Source of the DNA: Bacteroidota bacterium
GTDB lineage: Bacteria; Bacteroidota; Bacteroidia; Chitinophagales; Chitinophagaceae
Length of the DNA stretch: 64,000 nucleotides
NCBI GenBank assembly: GCA_947461125.1
Contig: CANHHX010000001.1
Location: forward strand, 27,276 to 91,275
Direction: 5' to 3'
In this document: positions 45,827 through 54,896 of the stretch, piece after piece
How positions within the stretch are numbered: the first letter of the stretch is position 1
Layout: the number at the start of each line of letters is the position of its first letter
Translations under genes and position numbers: made by a program
The notes under the pieces: model-generated
Told to the model about the DNA's origin: nothing
The model's database searches: none
Seen by the model: only the letters and a program-made list of their open reading frames with translations

Positions 45827-47003
45827 AGGCAACGCCAAGGCGCATGGTATTAGACAGTGGATTACGCGTAATACCTGCACCAGAAGGAATCAGATACGAT
45901 AAATTGATATCCATAAAATCGAGTTTAAAACCCGCACCTACTGTTGCGTATTTTCGATTACCGCGGTTTCTATTTTCATAAAAATATCCTGCGCGAACAA
46001 AAAATTGATCGTTGTAAGCGTACTCTACTCCACCAGATACTTGCATAGATTTTCCAACACCCGTTCCATCATTAAAAGATTTTAACCAGCTAGCAACTAC
46101 GCCCCCCGTGCGGTACTCCGATAAATTGGCAGAGTCTACACTGTACACCCCCGTTGCAGTGGGTGCCGCAGGTACGAGTAGTTTATTAACGTCGAGCGCA
46201 AATGTAATTTTGTTGCTTCCATCCAAATCTTTGGTATAAGAAACCCCTGCGCCAAAGTTGGCAGGTATAAAATCTTTATTTTTTGCATCGTTGGTGTAGC
46301 CTATTTTACTTCCTAAATTAGAAAGCACTACACCCCAGCGTAGGCCTTCCCCTTCATCGGTAGCATCATGAAATACAGAAACATCGGCAGCAACGGCGTT
46401 ACCCGCTTTGTATAAAACACCGGTTCCAACATCTCCCACCACAAGGCGTGAATTAATATATCTAAGCGCCACACCCACACTCATTTTATCGTTGAGCATA
46501 CGCGTATAACCCAGGTCTATTGCAAACTCCGAAGGTTTTACCGAGTTTAATAAATTACCAGAATAATCGGTTAATTGAATATTTCCTAAACTAAAAAAAC
46601 GAAGTGATCCGGTTACGGCCTGCACATCATCGAGTTGACGATAACCTGCAATAGTTGCCAAATACACATCTGTTAACCCTAAATCTTTTAACCAAGGCGT
46701 GTAGTTAACAGCAACGGCGCTGCGTCTTTTAGCAAAATTAACTTTTGAAATATTCCAAAAAGATGCGTTGGCATCCGGAGAAGTTGCAATGGCTACATCG
46801 CCCATACCACCTGCACGTGCATCCGGAGAAATACGCAAAAATGGAACCGCCGTAGACACAATATTGATAGATTCGGTTTGAGCGGTTGCGATTGTGCTAA
46901 TAGTGATGGATGCGATTACGGCGATTGTTGCGCGAAAAATTTTGCATGCATTTTTTGATGCCGCAGATAATGGCGCTTTATTAGATGCGTGAGATGTAGA
47001 CAT
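45810..47003 (-). CDS. porV: T9SS outer-membrane shuttle protein PorV (LptO)
   Basis: This protein has about 397 residues, with a signal peptide ending near TIATAQ and the PorV signature [17 protein letters not shown] shortly after, then beta-barrel strands ending in LGVAFKLGE. PorV carries T9SS cargo from the translocon to the PorU sortase. The ATG at 47001-47003 is used since the longer frame begins with TTG. It lies directly downstream of porU, the usual partner order. Confidence 0.95.
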   Translation of the reverse strand: MSTSHASNKAPLSAASKNACKIFRATIAVIASITISTIATAQTESINIVSTAVPFLRISPDARAGGMGDVAIATSPDANASFWNISKVNFAKRRSAVAVNYTPWLKDLGLTDVYLATIAGYRQLDDVQAVTGSLRFFSLGNIQLTDYSGNLLNSVKPSEFAIDLGYTRMLNDKMSVGVALRYINSRLVVGDVGTGVLYKAGNAVAADVSVFHDATDEGEGLRWGVVLSNLGSKIGYTNDAKNKDFIPANFGAGVSYTKDLDGSNKITFALDVNKLLVPAAPTATGVYSVDSANLSEYRTGGVVASWLKSFNDGTGVGKSMQVSGGVEYAYNDQFFVRAGYFYENRNRGNRKYATVGAGFKLDFMDINLSYLIPSGAGITRNPLSNTMRLGVAFKLGE

Positions 47004-47083
47004 AGTCAAATGTTTTGTGAGAAGCCAGTAAAAAATTTAAAGTAAAATTCAAACCATTCAAAACATTTAGTACATAAGAGAGG

Positions 47084-50000
47084 TTACATGCAAATAAGTT
47101 TTCCGGAGCTTTGGTAATGAGTGCCCGCAGCACTTATTTGTATTTTGTAAATATATACATTTCTTGCAATTTTAGAACCGGCCGCATCGGTACCATCCCA
47201 GGTAATTTGCACATTTCGGGTGCCATTTGTATTAACGGTTTTATTAATCTGTTTGACCAGCTTGCCATTTTGCGTAAAAATACTCAGGTTTACCGCTATG
47301 TTCTGCCCCGGAAAATTATGCTCAAACGAAAAAGTAGTTTGATTGGTAAAGGGGTTAGGAAAATTGATAACCTTGTCTATCACCAGTGGAGACATGTCGC
47401 TTGTGCCTAATGGTGGTGGTAGTGCGCCGCCGTTTACGGGTGTACCGGCCGTTGTGGCCACCGTAAACCCAAGTGTTCGGGTATTTGAATTATTGACATT
47501 ATCCCAGGCGCGCACTTGTAAACTGTGTGGACCTGGGGTTAAAGTAGGAAGCTGATACCTAACCGTACCCGACTGGTAAGTATTAATATTTGCCTGATAA
47601 AATGCGTTGAGGGTGCGCGTGGTAGCCGGGTTATTATCGAGCGTAACAATTATATCATGCCCTATCGCACTGCTAGAAGTATTAATCCCCGAAACGTCGT
47701 GCAGGTTTATAAGTAACACCGGATCCGAGTGTGTGAGACCCCCATTTTTAAAATGATAATCATTTAAAAAGAGATCAATGTTTGGACCCACTTTATCTGT
47801 AATGACAGCTCCACTGCCCATGGTATAAAAACTAGTGTCTATGCCGGCTGCATCGGGTAAGTTTTGAGAGGCTGTTGAAGCGTTAAATGTTTGCTGCGCA
47901 TACATGCTAATTTTTGCTTTGCCCGGCGCATAACTTATATCTAATGGAAGCACAAATGAAACCGAAAACTTCCCGTTCGCTACGCTCACTAACCCAGCGT
48001 ACAAAATATTTTCTTGCGCATTGTAGTTTGCCGCCGCCGTAGCCGGGTCGTTTTTGAGTGTGGTGCGCGTAATTTGTTTGTCGTAGAGGGTGAAATAGAG
48101 GGTGCCGTTGAAATTGCTATTTATCCCCGTTATGGCGCCGCTGCGCGGCGCCATAACGCTCCCCTTAAATGTATAAAGCTTGCCAGACACGAGCGTATCA
48201 TTTACGCCAATATTTTTTCCGTTCACGCTATCCAAAACAATATTACTATTGGGGTACGCGAGGCGCATAGCAGGATCTCCTAATAGCGCAAATTTTCTAG
48301 TATTGATAAAATCGCGAGACTGCTGCACCGTAACGTTTTTAGCGTTTTTAACGGCTTCGCCAAGTGTAGGTAGTAATCCGGTATTTGCATCCGGCTTATG
48401 CGCTGCAACAAAATAATTTTCGTTGATAATTTTATTACTATACGCAAACACTAAACGCGGCGTCGTAAGTAGTGCAATCGCACCACTAGCGCCAACACTA
48501 GCACCAGCATTAGCGCCGCCAACACCAGCACCACCGCTTCCGCTGCTTGTTCCAAACAATAACTGCTGCCCCAAAGATTTTTTGGTAGGATCGTCGTACG
48601 GATAAAAATCACAACTAGCAGTAATAACAAGCGGTAATTTACGCGCATTATTAATTAATGGAATTTCGGTACTACTAAAAATAGCTTCATCTGCGAGGCG
48701 CAAATAATTACCATGCCCACTATAATTAATTACAAGCGATCCACTATTAAATGCATTTACCAGCGCTTCATTTACCGCTGGATACCTGCCACCTCCACTC
48801 CCACTCACTAGCGGATACGCATCTAAGTAAATTTTTTGCTGATTAAATAAAGCGTTTGTTTTTTGAGCTGCACTAGACACTGCTTCGGCGTCTTGCACAT
48901 GCAAATTAAAATCTTTATCATCTGCTATAAAACGCTGCTGTAACCGCCATGGGCCCTGGCTTGCAGCGCTATGGTACAAAATAATTTTATCAATAACCGT
49001 ATTTGCCTCGCTTATATTTCGTGCAGGTATACGACCTATGTTTACTTGTGTGTTTGTGGCAGAAACATTGGTGAGCAGTGGCTCTATGTTAATGTTTGCG
49101 CTGCTGTCCAGCAGCGCAAAATAATCATCACTCGTATAACTACTTAATGGATCGAGTGATGCACTTGACTGATAACCCGGCACTAAATTTACATTGCCAT
49201 TAATGCGGTTTTTATAATCGTAACTAGACGCACCAAGAAGTAACACATAAAACTCTTTTTGCGCAGTAGCTCCCCCACCGGCAACTCCACCGCTACTTAC
49301 CACCGCGCCATAAGCGCGCGCAAAAAAAGCAATACCATCTCGTATAGCTGTTGGATCCGGCGATCCACTCCCAAACGCCTGATACAGCTGCGTTGTAGTA
49401 AGTACCAGTGGTTTAATGCCTTCTTTTTGCGAAGCATGAAAAGCTGCTAATTTATTTGCCGCAGCAATTAAACTAGGATGCGTAATAATTAGATAATTAG
49501 CACCCGAATCAACCGCCAACCCATGCAAATTATTATTGGGCGCTGCACTAAATATTGCAGGCACTAAAATTTGTGATGGCGTAAACGCTACATACTCGCG
49601 CGCAAAACGTATATCGTTATTAAAAACAAATTCGGACGAAGTACCACCACTAAAACTTCCCTCCATTTTTGTAGGCCTAGCAAAATCTGTTATATCCAGC
49701 ACCGTTGTATTTGCAAAATTTTGAACGCCACCAGCGTTTAATATAAATGAAGCTGGAGCAGCCGTATTAGAAGCTGCACTTCTAAAAAAAAGCGCGCCGC
49801 CAAGTCCACCGCCAGCACCGCCACCAATGCCGCCCCCTATCCCATTTGATGCACTACTCATACTCAGCACTTTGGTAGCCGTGCATTCTATTTTGTCTAA
49901 AAAACCTTCGGCACCAAAACCTACGCCACTTCCTCCACCGCCTGCACTAAATAATAAATTCAGTTGCATTGCACTAGCGCTAGCTAAAAATTTTGTTTGA

Positions 50001-50845
50001 GACGTAACATAACTGGCATAGTTATCTAAAAAGCCTCCACTCACCCCAGGAAGCACAATATTTTGCACTAAATTATTATTAACCCGTACCGCAAATTGCG
50101 CAGGCACTCCAATACTGCGCGCAGCAGTATACATTTTTAAAGTAACACTATCACTACCAATTAAACCAGGCAACTCCACCACATAATTACGCGATGTAGT
50201 TCCGCCCGACGCCAAGCTAAACGCATCACCCAACCACAATTTTCCGGAAGCTAATACATTGGTATTGTCTTTTTCGTACACCCAGTTATCCGTAAAACTA
50301 GTAACGCGAGGACCCGCCGTGGCACTCGTGTACGCAGCATTGCCCACACCAACGCGTTTAGGCGCACCAACAACAGTACTCGATACACTTCCATCTACAT
50401 TTAAAAAATAAAATGAAGTATCGGAATATAAATTGTGAACATAACTAAACCGCGCATTACTACTGTCATACTGCCACCTATGCGGGCCCGGCGCATAAAA
50501 AACAATAAAATCTGGCCCACTTAATAGACCATCGCCCCCATCACTAATGAGTAATGCGTTTTCGTTAAAAACAGTAGGTCTTGGAGCCCCCACTGCTTCC
50601 GGTAACATCGCACCTCCACTTCCAAAAAGTCTGATTTTATCTGAAGCAATCACGCCACCAGCAGGCACAAGTCCCATACTAGTTAGGGCAGCCATATCAA
50701 TTTTGTAAACCCCTCTTGCCGTTACCCCAACTTTGCCCCAAACCCCTTTGCTAAACAGACTCCCCTGAGCCATAGCCGTTTGGAGACCGCTTAAAGCCCC
50801 AAAAAGGCACAAAATCAACCAAATATAGCGCCAGGGTTTAACCAT
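47084..50845 (-). CDS. porU: T9SS sortase PorU (C25 gingipain-like)
   Basis: From the ATG at 50843-50845 the protein has about 1253 residues, beginning with a signal peptide MVKPWRYIWLILCLFGALSG; the longer frame would start with GTG. The C25 protease domain has the catalytic pair His711 (NYSGHGNYL) and Cys745 (ITASCDF). The C-terminus has the Ig-like and T9SS sorting domains (VINFPNPFTNQTTFSF, then WDGTDAAG). It cleaves cargo C-terminal signals and attaches A-LPS. Glycine/alanine-rich insertions lie at about 327-347 and 766-789. The DNA contains two long palindromes. Confidence 0.95.
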   Translation of the reverse strand: MVKPWRYIWLILCLFGALSGLQTAMAQGSLFSKGVWGKVGVTARGVYKIDMAALTSMGLVPAGGVIASDKIRLFGSGGAMLPEAVGAPRPTVFNENALLISDGGDGLLSGPDFIVFYAPGPHRWQYDSSNARFSYVHNLYSDTSFYFLNVDGSVSSTVVGAPKRVGVGNAAYTSATAGPRVTSFTDNWVYEKDNTNVLASGKLWLGDAFSLASGGTTSRNYVVELPGLIGSDSVTLKMYTAARSIGVPAQFAVRVNNNLVQNIVLPGVSGGFLDNYASYVTSQTKFLASASAMQLNLLFSAGGGGSGVGFGAEGFLDKIECTATKVLSMSSASNGIGGGIGGGAGGGLGGALFFRSAASNTAAPASFILNAGGVQNFANTTVLDITDFARPTKMEGSFSGGTSSEFVFNNDIRFAREYVAFTPSQILVPAIFSAAPNNNLHGLAVDSGANYLIITHPSLIAAANKLAAFHASQKEGIKPLVLTTTQLYQAFGSGSPDPTAIRDGIAFFARAYGAVVSSGGVAGGGATAQKEFYVLLLGASSYDYKNRINGNVNLVPGYQSSASLDPLSSYTSDDYFALLDSSANINIEPLLTNVSATNTQVNIGRIPARNISEANTVIDKIILYHSAASQGPWRLQQRFIADDKDFNLHVQDAEAVSSAAQKTNALFNQQKIYLDAYPLVSGSGGGRYPAVNEALVNAFNSGSLVINYSGHGNYLRLADEAIFSSTEIPLINNARKLPLVITASCDFYPYDDPTKKSLGQQLLFGTSSGSGGAGVGGANAGASVGASGAIALLTTPRLVFAYSNKIINENYFVAAHKPDANTGLLPTLGEAVKNAKNVTVQQSRDFINTRKFALLGDPAMRLAYPNSNIVLDSVNGKNIGVNDTLVSGKLYTFKGSVMAPRSGAITGINSNFNGTLYFTLYDKQITRTTLKNDPATAAANYNAQENILYAGLVSVANGKFSVSFVLPLDISYAPGKAKISMYAQQTFNASTASQNLPDAAGIDTSFYTMGSGAVITDKVGPNIDLFLNDYHFKNGGLTHSDPVLLINLHDVSGINTSSSAIGHDIIVTLDNNPATTRTLNAFYQANINTYQSGTVRYQLPTLTPGPHSLQVRAWDNVNNSNTRTLGFTVATTAGTPVNGGALPPPLGTSDMSPLVIDKVINFPNPFTNQTTFSFEHNFPGQNIAVNLSIFTQNGKLVKQINKTVNTNGTRNVQITWDGTDAAGSKIARNVYIYKIQISAAGTHYQSSGKLICM
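48128..48158. repeat. 31-base near-perfect palindrome inside porU
   Basis: CGTTATGGCGCCGC and its exact reverse complement form 14-base arms around a three-base loop. In mRNA it would be a very stable GC-rich hairpin in the middle of the porU reading frame, encoding the segment around MAPRSGAIT. Confidence 0.7.
49095..49120. repeat. 26-base palindrome inside porU
   Basis: TTTGCGCTGCTG and its exact complement CAGCAGCGCAAA are separated by two bases. It encodes FALLDSSAN. It is a second strong inverted repeat in the same gene, about 1 kb from the first. Confidence 0.65.
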
Positions 50846-51067
50846 GATACAAGTATAACAAAGTTTGATGCCAAAGCTACTGATACATAGCCACAGCAGC
50901 TCCTTTACCTTAAAAAAATCATAAAATAGGGGTAAAAACCACCCCAAAGCCACTAATATTAAGCTTTTTGTAACAAGATGAAGCCCTTCTTCCCCCTCAG
51001 TTTAACGGAAATCTTATATATTCGCAGAGGTATTTTAGAATCAATTTTTTATTGAATTTATAAGCAT

Positions 51068-52633
51068 ATGCAGTTCACAAAAACAGTTCGCAATTTAGTG
51101 TTGCTCGCCACCTTAACCGGTGCTGTTGTTTCATGTAATCCATTTAAGAAAAAGCCGCAAACTTCAACGGCTACTGGTTGGAATTACAACGACAAATCGA
51201 TGGGCAATTTTAATGTGCCAAAACCAAAAGATATTAAAACAGCTCCAGGTCTTGTATTTGTACAAGGTGGTACGTTTACCATGGGCGCCGCACAAGAAGA
51301 CGTAATGGGCGATTGGAATAATATCCAACGCAGAATTACCGTGAACTCATTTTTTATTGATAAAACAGAAGTAACCAACCTTCACTACCGCGAATATTTA
51401 TATTGGATTACCAATGTATTTGGTGGCGCAGGGATGGACTCTATTGTAAGAGAAGCTTTACCGGACACCCTAGTATGGCGTTCAGAACTAGCTTACAACG
51501 AGCCAATGGTTGAATATTATTTCCGTCACCCTTCTTACAATAATTTTCCTGTTGTAGGGGTGAGCTGGAAACAAGCCACCGATTATTGTATCTGGAGAAC
51601 TGACCGCGTAAATGAATTAACCCTCATGAAAAGCAGTTACCTAGATCCTAAAAATCAAATTAAAAAAGAATTAAACGGAGCGGGTCAAGATAACTTTAAT
51701 ACCAGAGCTTATTTACTTGGTGAATACCAAGCAACTCCTGGTAGAGACGCTACTAAAAAAAGCAATCCTTTAAAAGATGCGCAAGGTAGACCGCGTACCA
51801 AAGTAAGTTTCGAAGATGGTATTTTATTTGGTGACTACCGCCTTCCAACAGAAGCGGAGTGGGAATATGCTGCTTATGGTTATATCGCTAGCAATCCACA
51901 ACGTAAATCTAAAAGCAATAAACGTGGTGAAGAATTAGTTTCTAACAAACAAATTTATGCTTGGAAAAACAACGGTTACGACAACGTTCGTACCACACAA
52001 AAAGGTTCTTACCAAGGTTCTATGCTTGCGAACTTTAAGCGTGGCGCCGGTGATAACATGGGTGTAGCGGGTGGACTAAACGATAACGCTGCCATCCCTG
52101 CCGAAGTAAATACATACATGCCAAATGGTTACGGTCTTTACAATATGTCTGGTAACGTTAGTGAGTGGGTTGCCGATGTGTACCGCCCAATGACAGCCAT
52201 TGATGGAGACGATTACAATATTTTTAGAGGTAACGAATTCAAGCAAATAGATTTTTCTAGAGGCGAAGGAAATTTAAGAGATGACAAAGGTCGTATCATT
52301 TATAAGACCGAATCTGATTCATCATTAATGAACCGTCGTAACTACCAAAAAGGCTACGCAGTAAACCACCTAGATGGCGACTCTGCAAGTAATGCAGGTT
52401 ACAACTACGGTGTAACATCACTTATTTCAGACAAGTCTCGTGTCGTAAAAGGTGCTAGCTGGAACGACCGTGCTTATTATTTAAGCCCTGGTGCTAGAAG
52501 ATTTTTAGAAGAAGATCAAAGCAACAGTACCATTGGTTTCCGTTGTGCCATGAACCACTACGGTGCTGCAGAAGGTACTTCTAAAAAAGCAAAAACAGGT
52601 ATCTTTATGCCTACCAAAAAGAACAAACGTTAA
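51068..52633 (+). CDS. gldJ: Gliding motility / T9SS lipoprotein GldJ
   Basis: This 521-residue lipoprotein has the lipobox GAVVSC with Cys23. A formylglycine-generating-enzyme-like (SUMF1) domain is shown by FVQGGTFTMGAA, DKTEVTNLHYREYLYW, RLPTEAEWEYAA, NMSGNVSEWVADVY and IGFRCAMN. GldJ is needed for gliding and stabilises GldK. The DVMGDWNN segment favours GldJ over GldK. Divergent from porU and next to murF, the conserved order in this phylum. Confidence 0.93.
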   Translation: MQFTKTVRNLVLLATLTGAVVSCNPFKKKPQTSTATGWNYNDKSMGNFNVPKPKDIKTAPGLVFVQGGTFTMGAAQEDVMGDWNNIQRRITVNSFFIDKTEVTNLHYREYLYWITNVFGGAGMDSIVREALPDTLVWRSELAYNEPMVEYYFRHPSYNNFPVVGVSWKQATDYCIWRTDRVNELTLMKSSYLDPKNQIKKELNGAGQDNFNTRAYLLGEYQATPGRDATKKSNPLKDAQGRPRTKVSFEDGILFGDYRLPTEAEWEYAAYGYIASNPQRKSKSNKRGEELVSNKQIYAWKNNGYDNVRTTQKGSYQGSMLANFKRGAGDNMGVAGGLNDNAAIPAEVNTYMPNGYGLYNMSGNVSEWVADVYRPMTAIDGDDYNIFRGNEFKQIDFSRGEGNLRDDKGRIIYKTESDSSLMNRRNYQKGYAVNHLDGDSASNAGYNYGVTSLISDKSRVVKGASWNDRAYYLSPGARRFLEEDQSNSTIGFRCAMNHYGAAEGTSKKAKTGIFMPTKKNKR

Positions 52634-52662
52634 AAAGGAAAGGAAAGGAAAATAAAAAAGAG

Positions 52663-52693
52663 CCATCACTATTAATTTAGTGGTGGTTTTTTT
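52663..52693. terminator. Bidirectional intrinsic terminator between gldJ and murF
   Basis: CCATCACTA and TAGTGGTGG (one G-U type mismatch) flank a six-base loop, followed by seven T on the plus strand and preceded by six A, which gives a T-run on the minus strand. It lies 30 bases after gldJ and just before the convergent murF end. Confidence 0.85.
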
Positions 52694-52715
52694 ATGCGCA
52701 GGTGTTGCGGTGCGT

Positions 52716-54029
52716 TTACGCGAGTACCGTTTCCATTTGCATGCTCCGCGATCCTTTAATTAAAAGCTGCGCATGTGTAGGATTTATTTTTGCTAGCCAA
52801 GCTTTAGCCTCTGCGGTTGTTTTAAAATATATAAACTGAGGTACTTCGTTTTGATGCGCTAAAAAATCATCTCCCACTAATACTACCGATTCAAATGAAT
52901 AACCGGCAATTAATTGCAGTAGCGCCAAATGCTCCGCTTGTGAGTGCTCGCCAAGTTCCATCATGGCGCCCAGTAAAACAATTTTATGAGTACCTGCTAG
53001 TTTTGCAAAATTTTCGATGGCCACTTTCATGCTACTCGGGTTGGCATTGTAGGCGTCTAAAATAATAGTGTTGGTATCTTTAGTTATAAGTTGCGATCTA
53101 CTATTGGATGGTGCATAATTTGCAATAGCATCCACCATTTTATGTTCCGGCACCCCAAAATGTTTTCCAATAGTAAGGGCACATAAAATATTTGGAAGGT
53201 TATACGATCCTACGAGCTGAGAATGTACGGTGGTGATTGTATCGTTGATATTAGCGGATACTGTTAAAAACGGTTCACTACTTTGTATGGTTCCGTTTAT
53301 ATAAGGGACAATGTTTTGAATACCAGCGCTCATCTCTTTTAAATAATCGTAGCCGGTGTAAACAAACGCAGTGCCAGAATGACCTCGCAAAAAAGTATAG
53401 AGTTCTCCCTTGCCTTTTTTAACGCCTTCTTCGCCACCAAATCCTTCGAGGTGCGCTTTACCACAATTGCTAATAATCCCATGCGTAGGTTTTGTATACA
53501 CGCAATAACCTTCAATTTCTTTTTGATGATTGGCACCCATTTCTATCACCGCCATTTGCGCATCTTTTTTAATGCTCAGTATCGTTAACGGCACACCAAT
53601 ATGGTTGTTTAAATTTCCTTGTGTCGTATAGGTTTTAAAATGACTAGAAAGCACGGCATACACCAGTTCTTTGGTAGTGGTTTTTCCGTTACTGCCTGTA
53701 ATAGCAATAAAAGGAATATCAAAAGTGCTGCGGTGGTGACCAGCGAGTGCCTGTAAAGTGGTAAGCACATCCTCTACCACTATCATTTTTGAAAGCGCGG
53801 CTTCTTTTTGTGCTTCGTTGTTTCCTTCGTAATAAGTTGCAATGGTGGTAAGCGGTTCGTCTACCACGCAGTAAGCAGCACCTGCTTCAAGCGCTTTAAA
53901 AGCAAAAGTATTGGCATTAAAATTAGGACCCTTTAAAGCAAAGAAAAAGTCGCCCTCCTTTAGCTTGCGGGTATCTGTTACAACACTCGGATACTGCACG
54001 TAAATGTCATAAATAGCTGAAATGCTCAT
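52716..54029 (-). CDS. murF: UDP-N-acetylmuramoyl-tripeptide--D-alanyl-D-alanine ligase
   Basis: This protein has about 437 residues, with the ATP loop AITGSNGKTTTKE at 109-121, the Mur ligase motif VIEMGANHQKEI, and DAYNANPSSMK with a conserved Asn. It adds D-Ala-D-Ala to the UDP-MurNAc tripeptide. The ATG at 54027-54029 is right because the longer TTG start falls inside the -7 element of its promoter; AAGG sits just upstream as a ribosome site. Confidence 0.96.
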   Translation of the reverse strand: MSISAIYDIYVQYPSVVTDTRKLKEGDFFFALKGPNFNANTFAFKALEAGAAYCVVDEPLTTIATYYEGNNEAQKEAALSKMIVVEDVLTTLQALAGHHRSTFDIPFIAITGSNGKTTTKELVYAVLSSHFKTYTTQGNLNNHIGVPLTILSIKKDAQMAVIEMGANHQKEIEGYCVYTKPTHGIISNCGKAHLEGFGGEEGVKKGKGELYTFLRGHSGTAFVYTGYDYLKEMSAGIQNIVPYINGTIQSSEPFLTVSANINDTITTVHSQLVGSYNLPNILCALTIGKHFGVPEHKMVDAIANYAPSNSRSQLITKDTNTIILDAYNANPSSMKVAIENFAKLAGTHKIVLLGAMMELGEHSQAEHLALLQLIAGYSFESVVLVGDDFLAHQNEVPQFIYFKTTAEAKAWLAKINPTHAQLLIKGSRSMQMETVLA

Positions 54030-54050
54030 GCGCCTACCTTTTAAGTGTAA

Positions 54051-54081
54051 CAAATATAGTTTTATTCAGCTGCGTAACAAA
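54051..54081 (-). promoter_or_regulatory. Bacteroidota consensus promoter of murF
   Basis: On the minus strand TTTG (54078-54081), 19 bases, then TATATTTG (54051-54058) matches the consensus TTTG-N19-TAnnTTTG exactly. Transcription would start about 15 bases before the murF ATG. Confidence 0.82.
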
Positions 54082-54134
54082 AGTCACGTTTCAGGAAAAT
54101 AATTGGCCTGATATTTGTACTTTAAATAAGACTT

Positions 54135-54335
54135 ATGATACGTTTACTTCAAAAAATAGACTTTGTACTCGTGATACGTTTAATCATGGGTGGCATGTTT
54201 TTAGTAATTGCCTGGCAGTTTAAAGACTGGGTGCCCGCTATTTTTGGGATACTCATGATTGTTATTGGTATCTACTCAGCTAAAACTAAAACGGGCTGCG
54301 GTTACGGAGGCGGAAGTTGTTCTATCAGAAATTAA
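54135..54335 (+). CDS. Small membrane protein of unknown function
   Basis: This 66-residue protein has two hydrophobic helices (VIRLIMGGMFLVIAW and PAIFGILMIVIGIY) and a cysteine-containing tail GCGYGGGSCSI. It resembles small DUF2892/YgaP-type membrane proteins. It is divergent from murF and precedes a DUF983 gene by 51 bases. No function can be assigned. Confidence 0.7.
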   Translation: MIRLLQKIDFVLVIRLIMGGMFLVIAWQFKDWVPAIFGILMIVIGIYSAKTKTGCGYGGGSCSIRN

Positions 54336-54352
54336 GTAGCACTCAAATAAGT

Positions 54353-54360
54353 TACCTTTG
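54353..54360 (+). promoter_or_regulatory. Candidate -7 element for the DUF983 gene
   Basis: TACCTTTG is a perfect TAnnTTTG match 26 bases before the DUF983 ATG. No -33 element is at the expected distance, so this is a half-site only. Confidence 0.35.
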
Positions 54361-54386
54361 CACCACCCTTTCAATTAGCAAGTACA

Positions 54387-54827
54387 ATGCCTAAGCCAAT
54401 TACTAAATATTTTATTCCAGCCGTAGTTACTAACAAATGCCCACGTTGCCGTGAAGGAGACATTTTTATAAGCCAACAAGCCTATAAATTTAAAACCAAT
54501 ACAGACATGCACGAACACTGTCCGGTATGTGGTCAACCCACCGAAATAGAAGTAGGTTTTTATTATGGAACGGGCTATGTGAGCTACGCTTTATCGGTTG
54601 CATTTATTGTATCTACTTTTGTAGCCTGGAAGGTTTTAATAGGCATGACATTTGATATAGACGACAACCGCATTTTTTATTGGATGGGAACGGCTTTTGT
54701 ACTACTCTTTGCCGTGCAGCCCCTCCTCATGAGACTGTCCCGCTCTTTATGGCTTAGCATGTTTGTTAGCTACGATCCGGATTGGAAAAACAACCCACTA
54801 GAAATGCCTGAGCGTTTTAATCATTAA
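54387..54827 (+). CDS. DUF983 family membrane protein
   Basis: This 146-residue protein has two CxxC zinc-ribbon-like pairs (NKCPRCREGD and EHCPVCGQPTE), then EVGFYYGTGYVSYALSV and two membrane helices, the DUF983 pattern. The role is unknown; it is common in Bacteroidota and Alphaproteobacteria. It ends just before a strong terminator. Confidence 0.88.
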   Translation: MPKPITKYFIPAVVTNKCPRCREGDIFISQQAYKFKTNTDMHEHCPVCGQPTEIEVGFYYGTGYVSYALSVAFIVSTFVAWKVLIGMTFDIDDNRIFYWMGTAFVLLFAVQPLLMRLSRSLWLSMFVSYDPDWKNNPLEMPERFNH

Positions 54828-54829
54828 AA

Positions 54830-54863
54830 CAAAAGAGGCCCCGAAATTTCGGGGCCTCTTTTG
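54830..54863. terminator. Perfect bidirectional intrinsic terminator
   Basis: CAAAAGAGGCCCCGAA and its complement form a 34-base perfect palindrome with A-run and T-run ends, separating the rightward DUF983 gene from the leftward lipoprotein gene. It should stop transcription in both directions. Confidence 0.95.
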
Positions 54864-54896
54864 TAAACAAACTTTATAAAAATCCTTCTAAACAAA

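Noticed and set aside
47084..50953. The longer porU start at 50953
   Set aside because: It uses GTG and would put 36 residues before a clean signal peptide that begins at the ATG at 50845.
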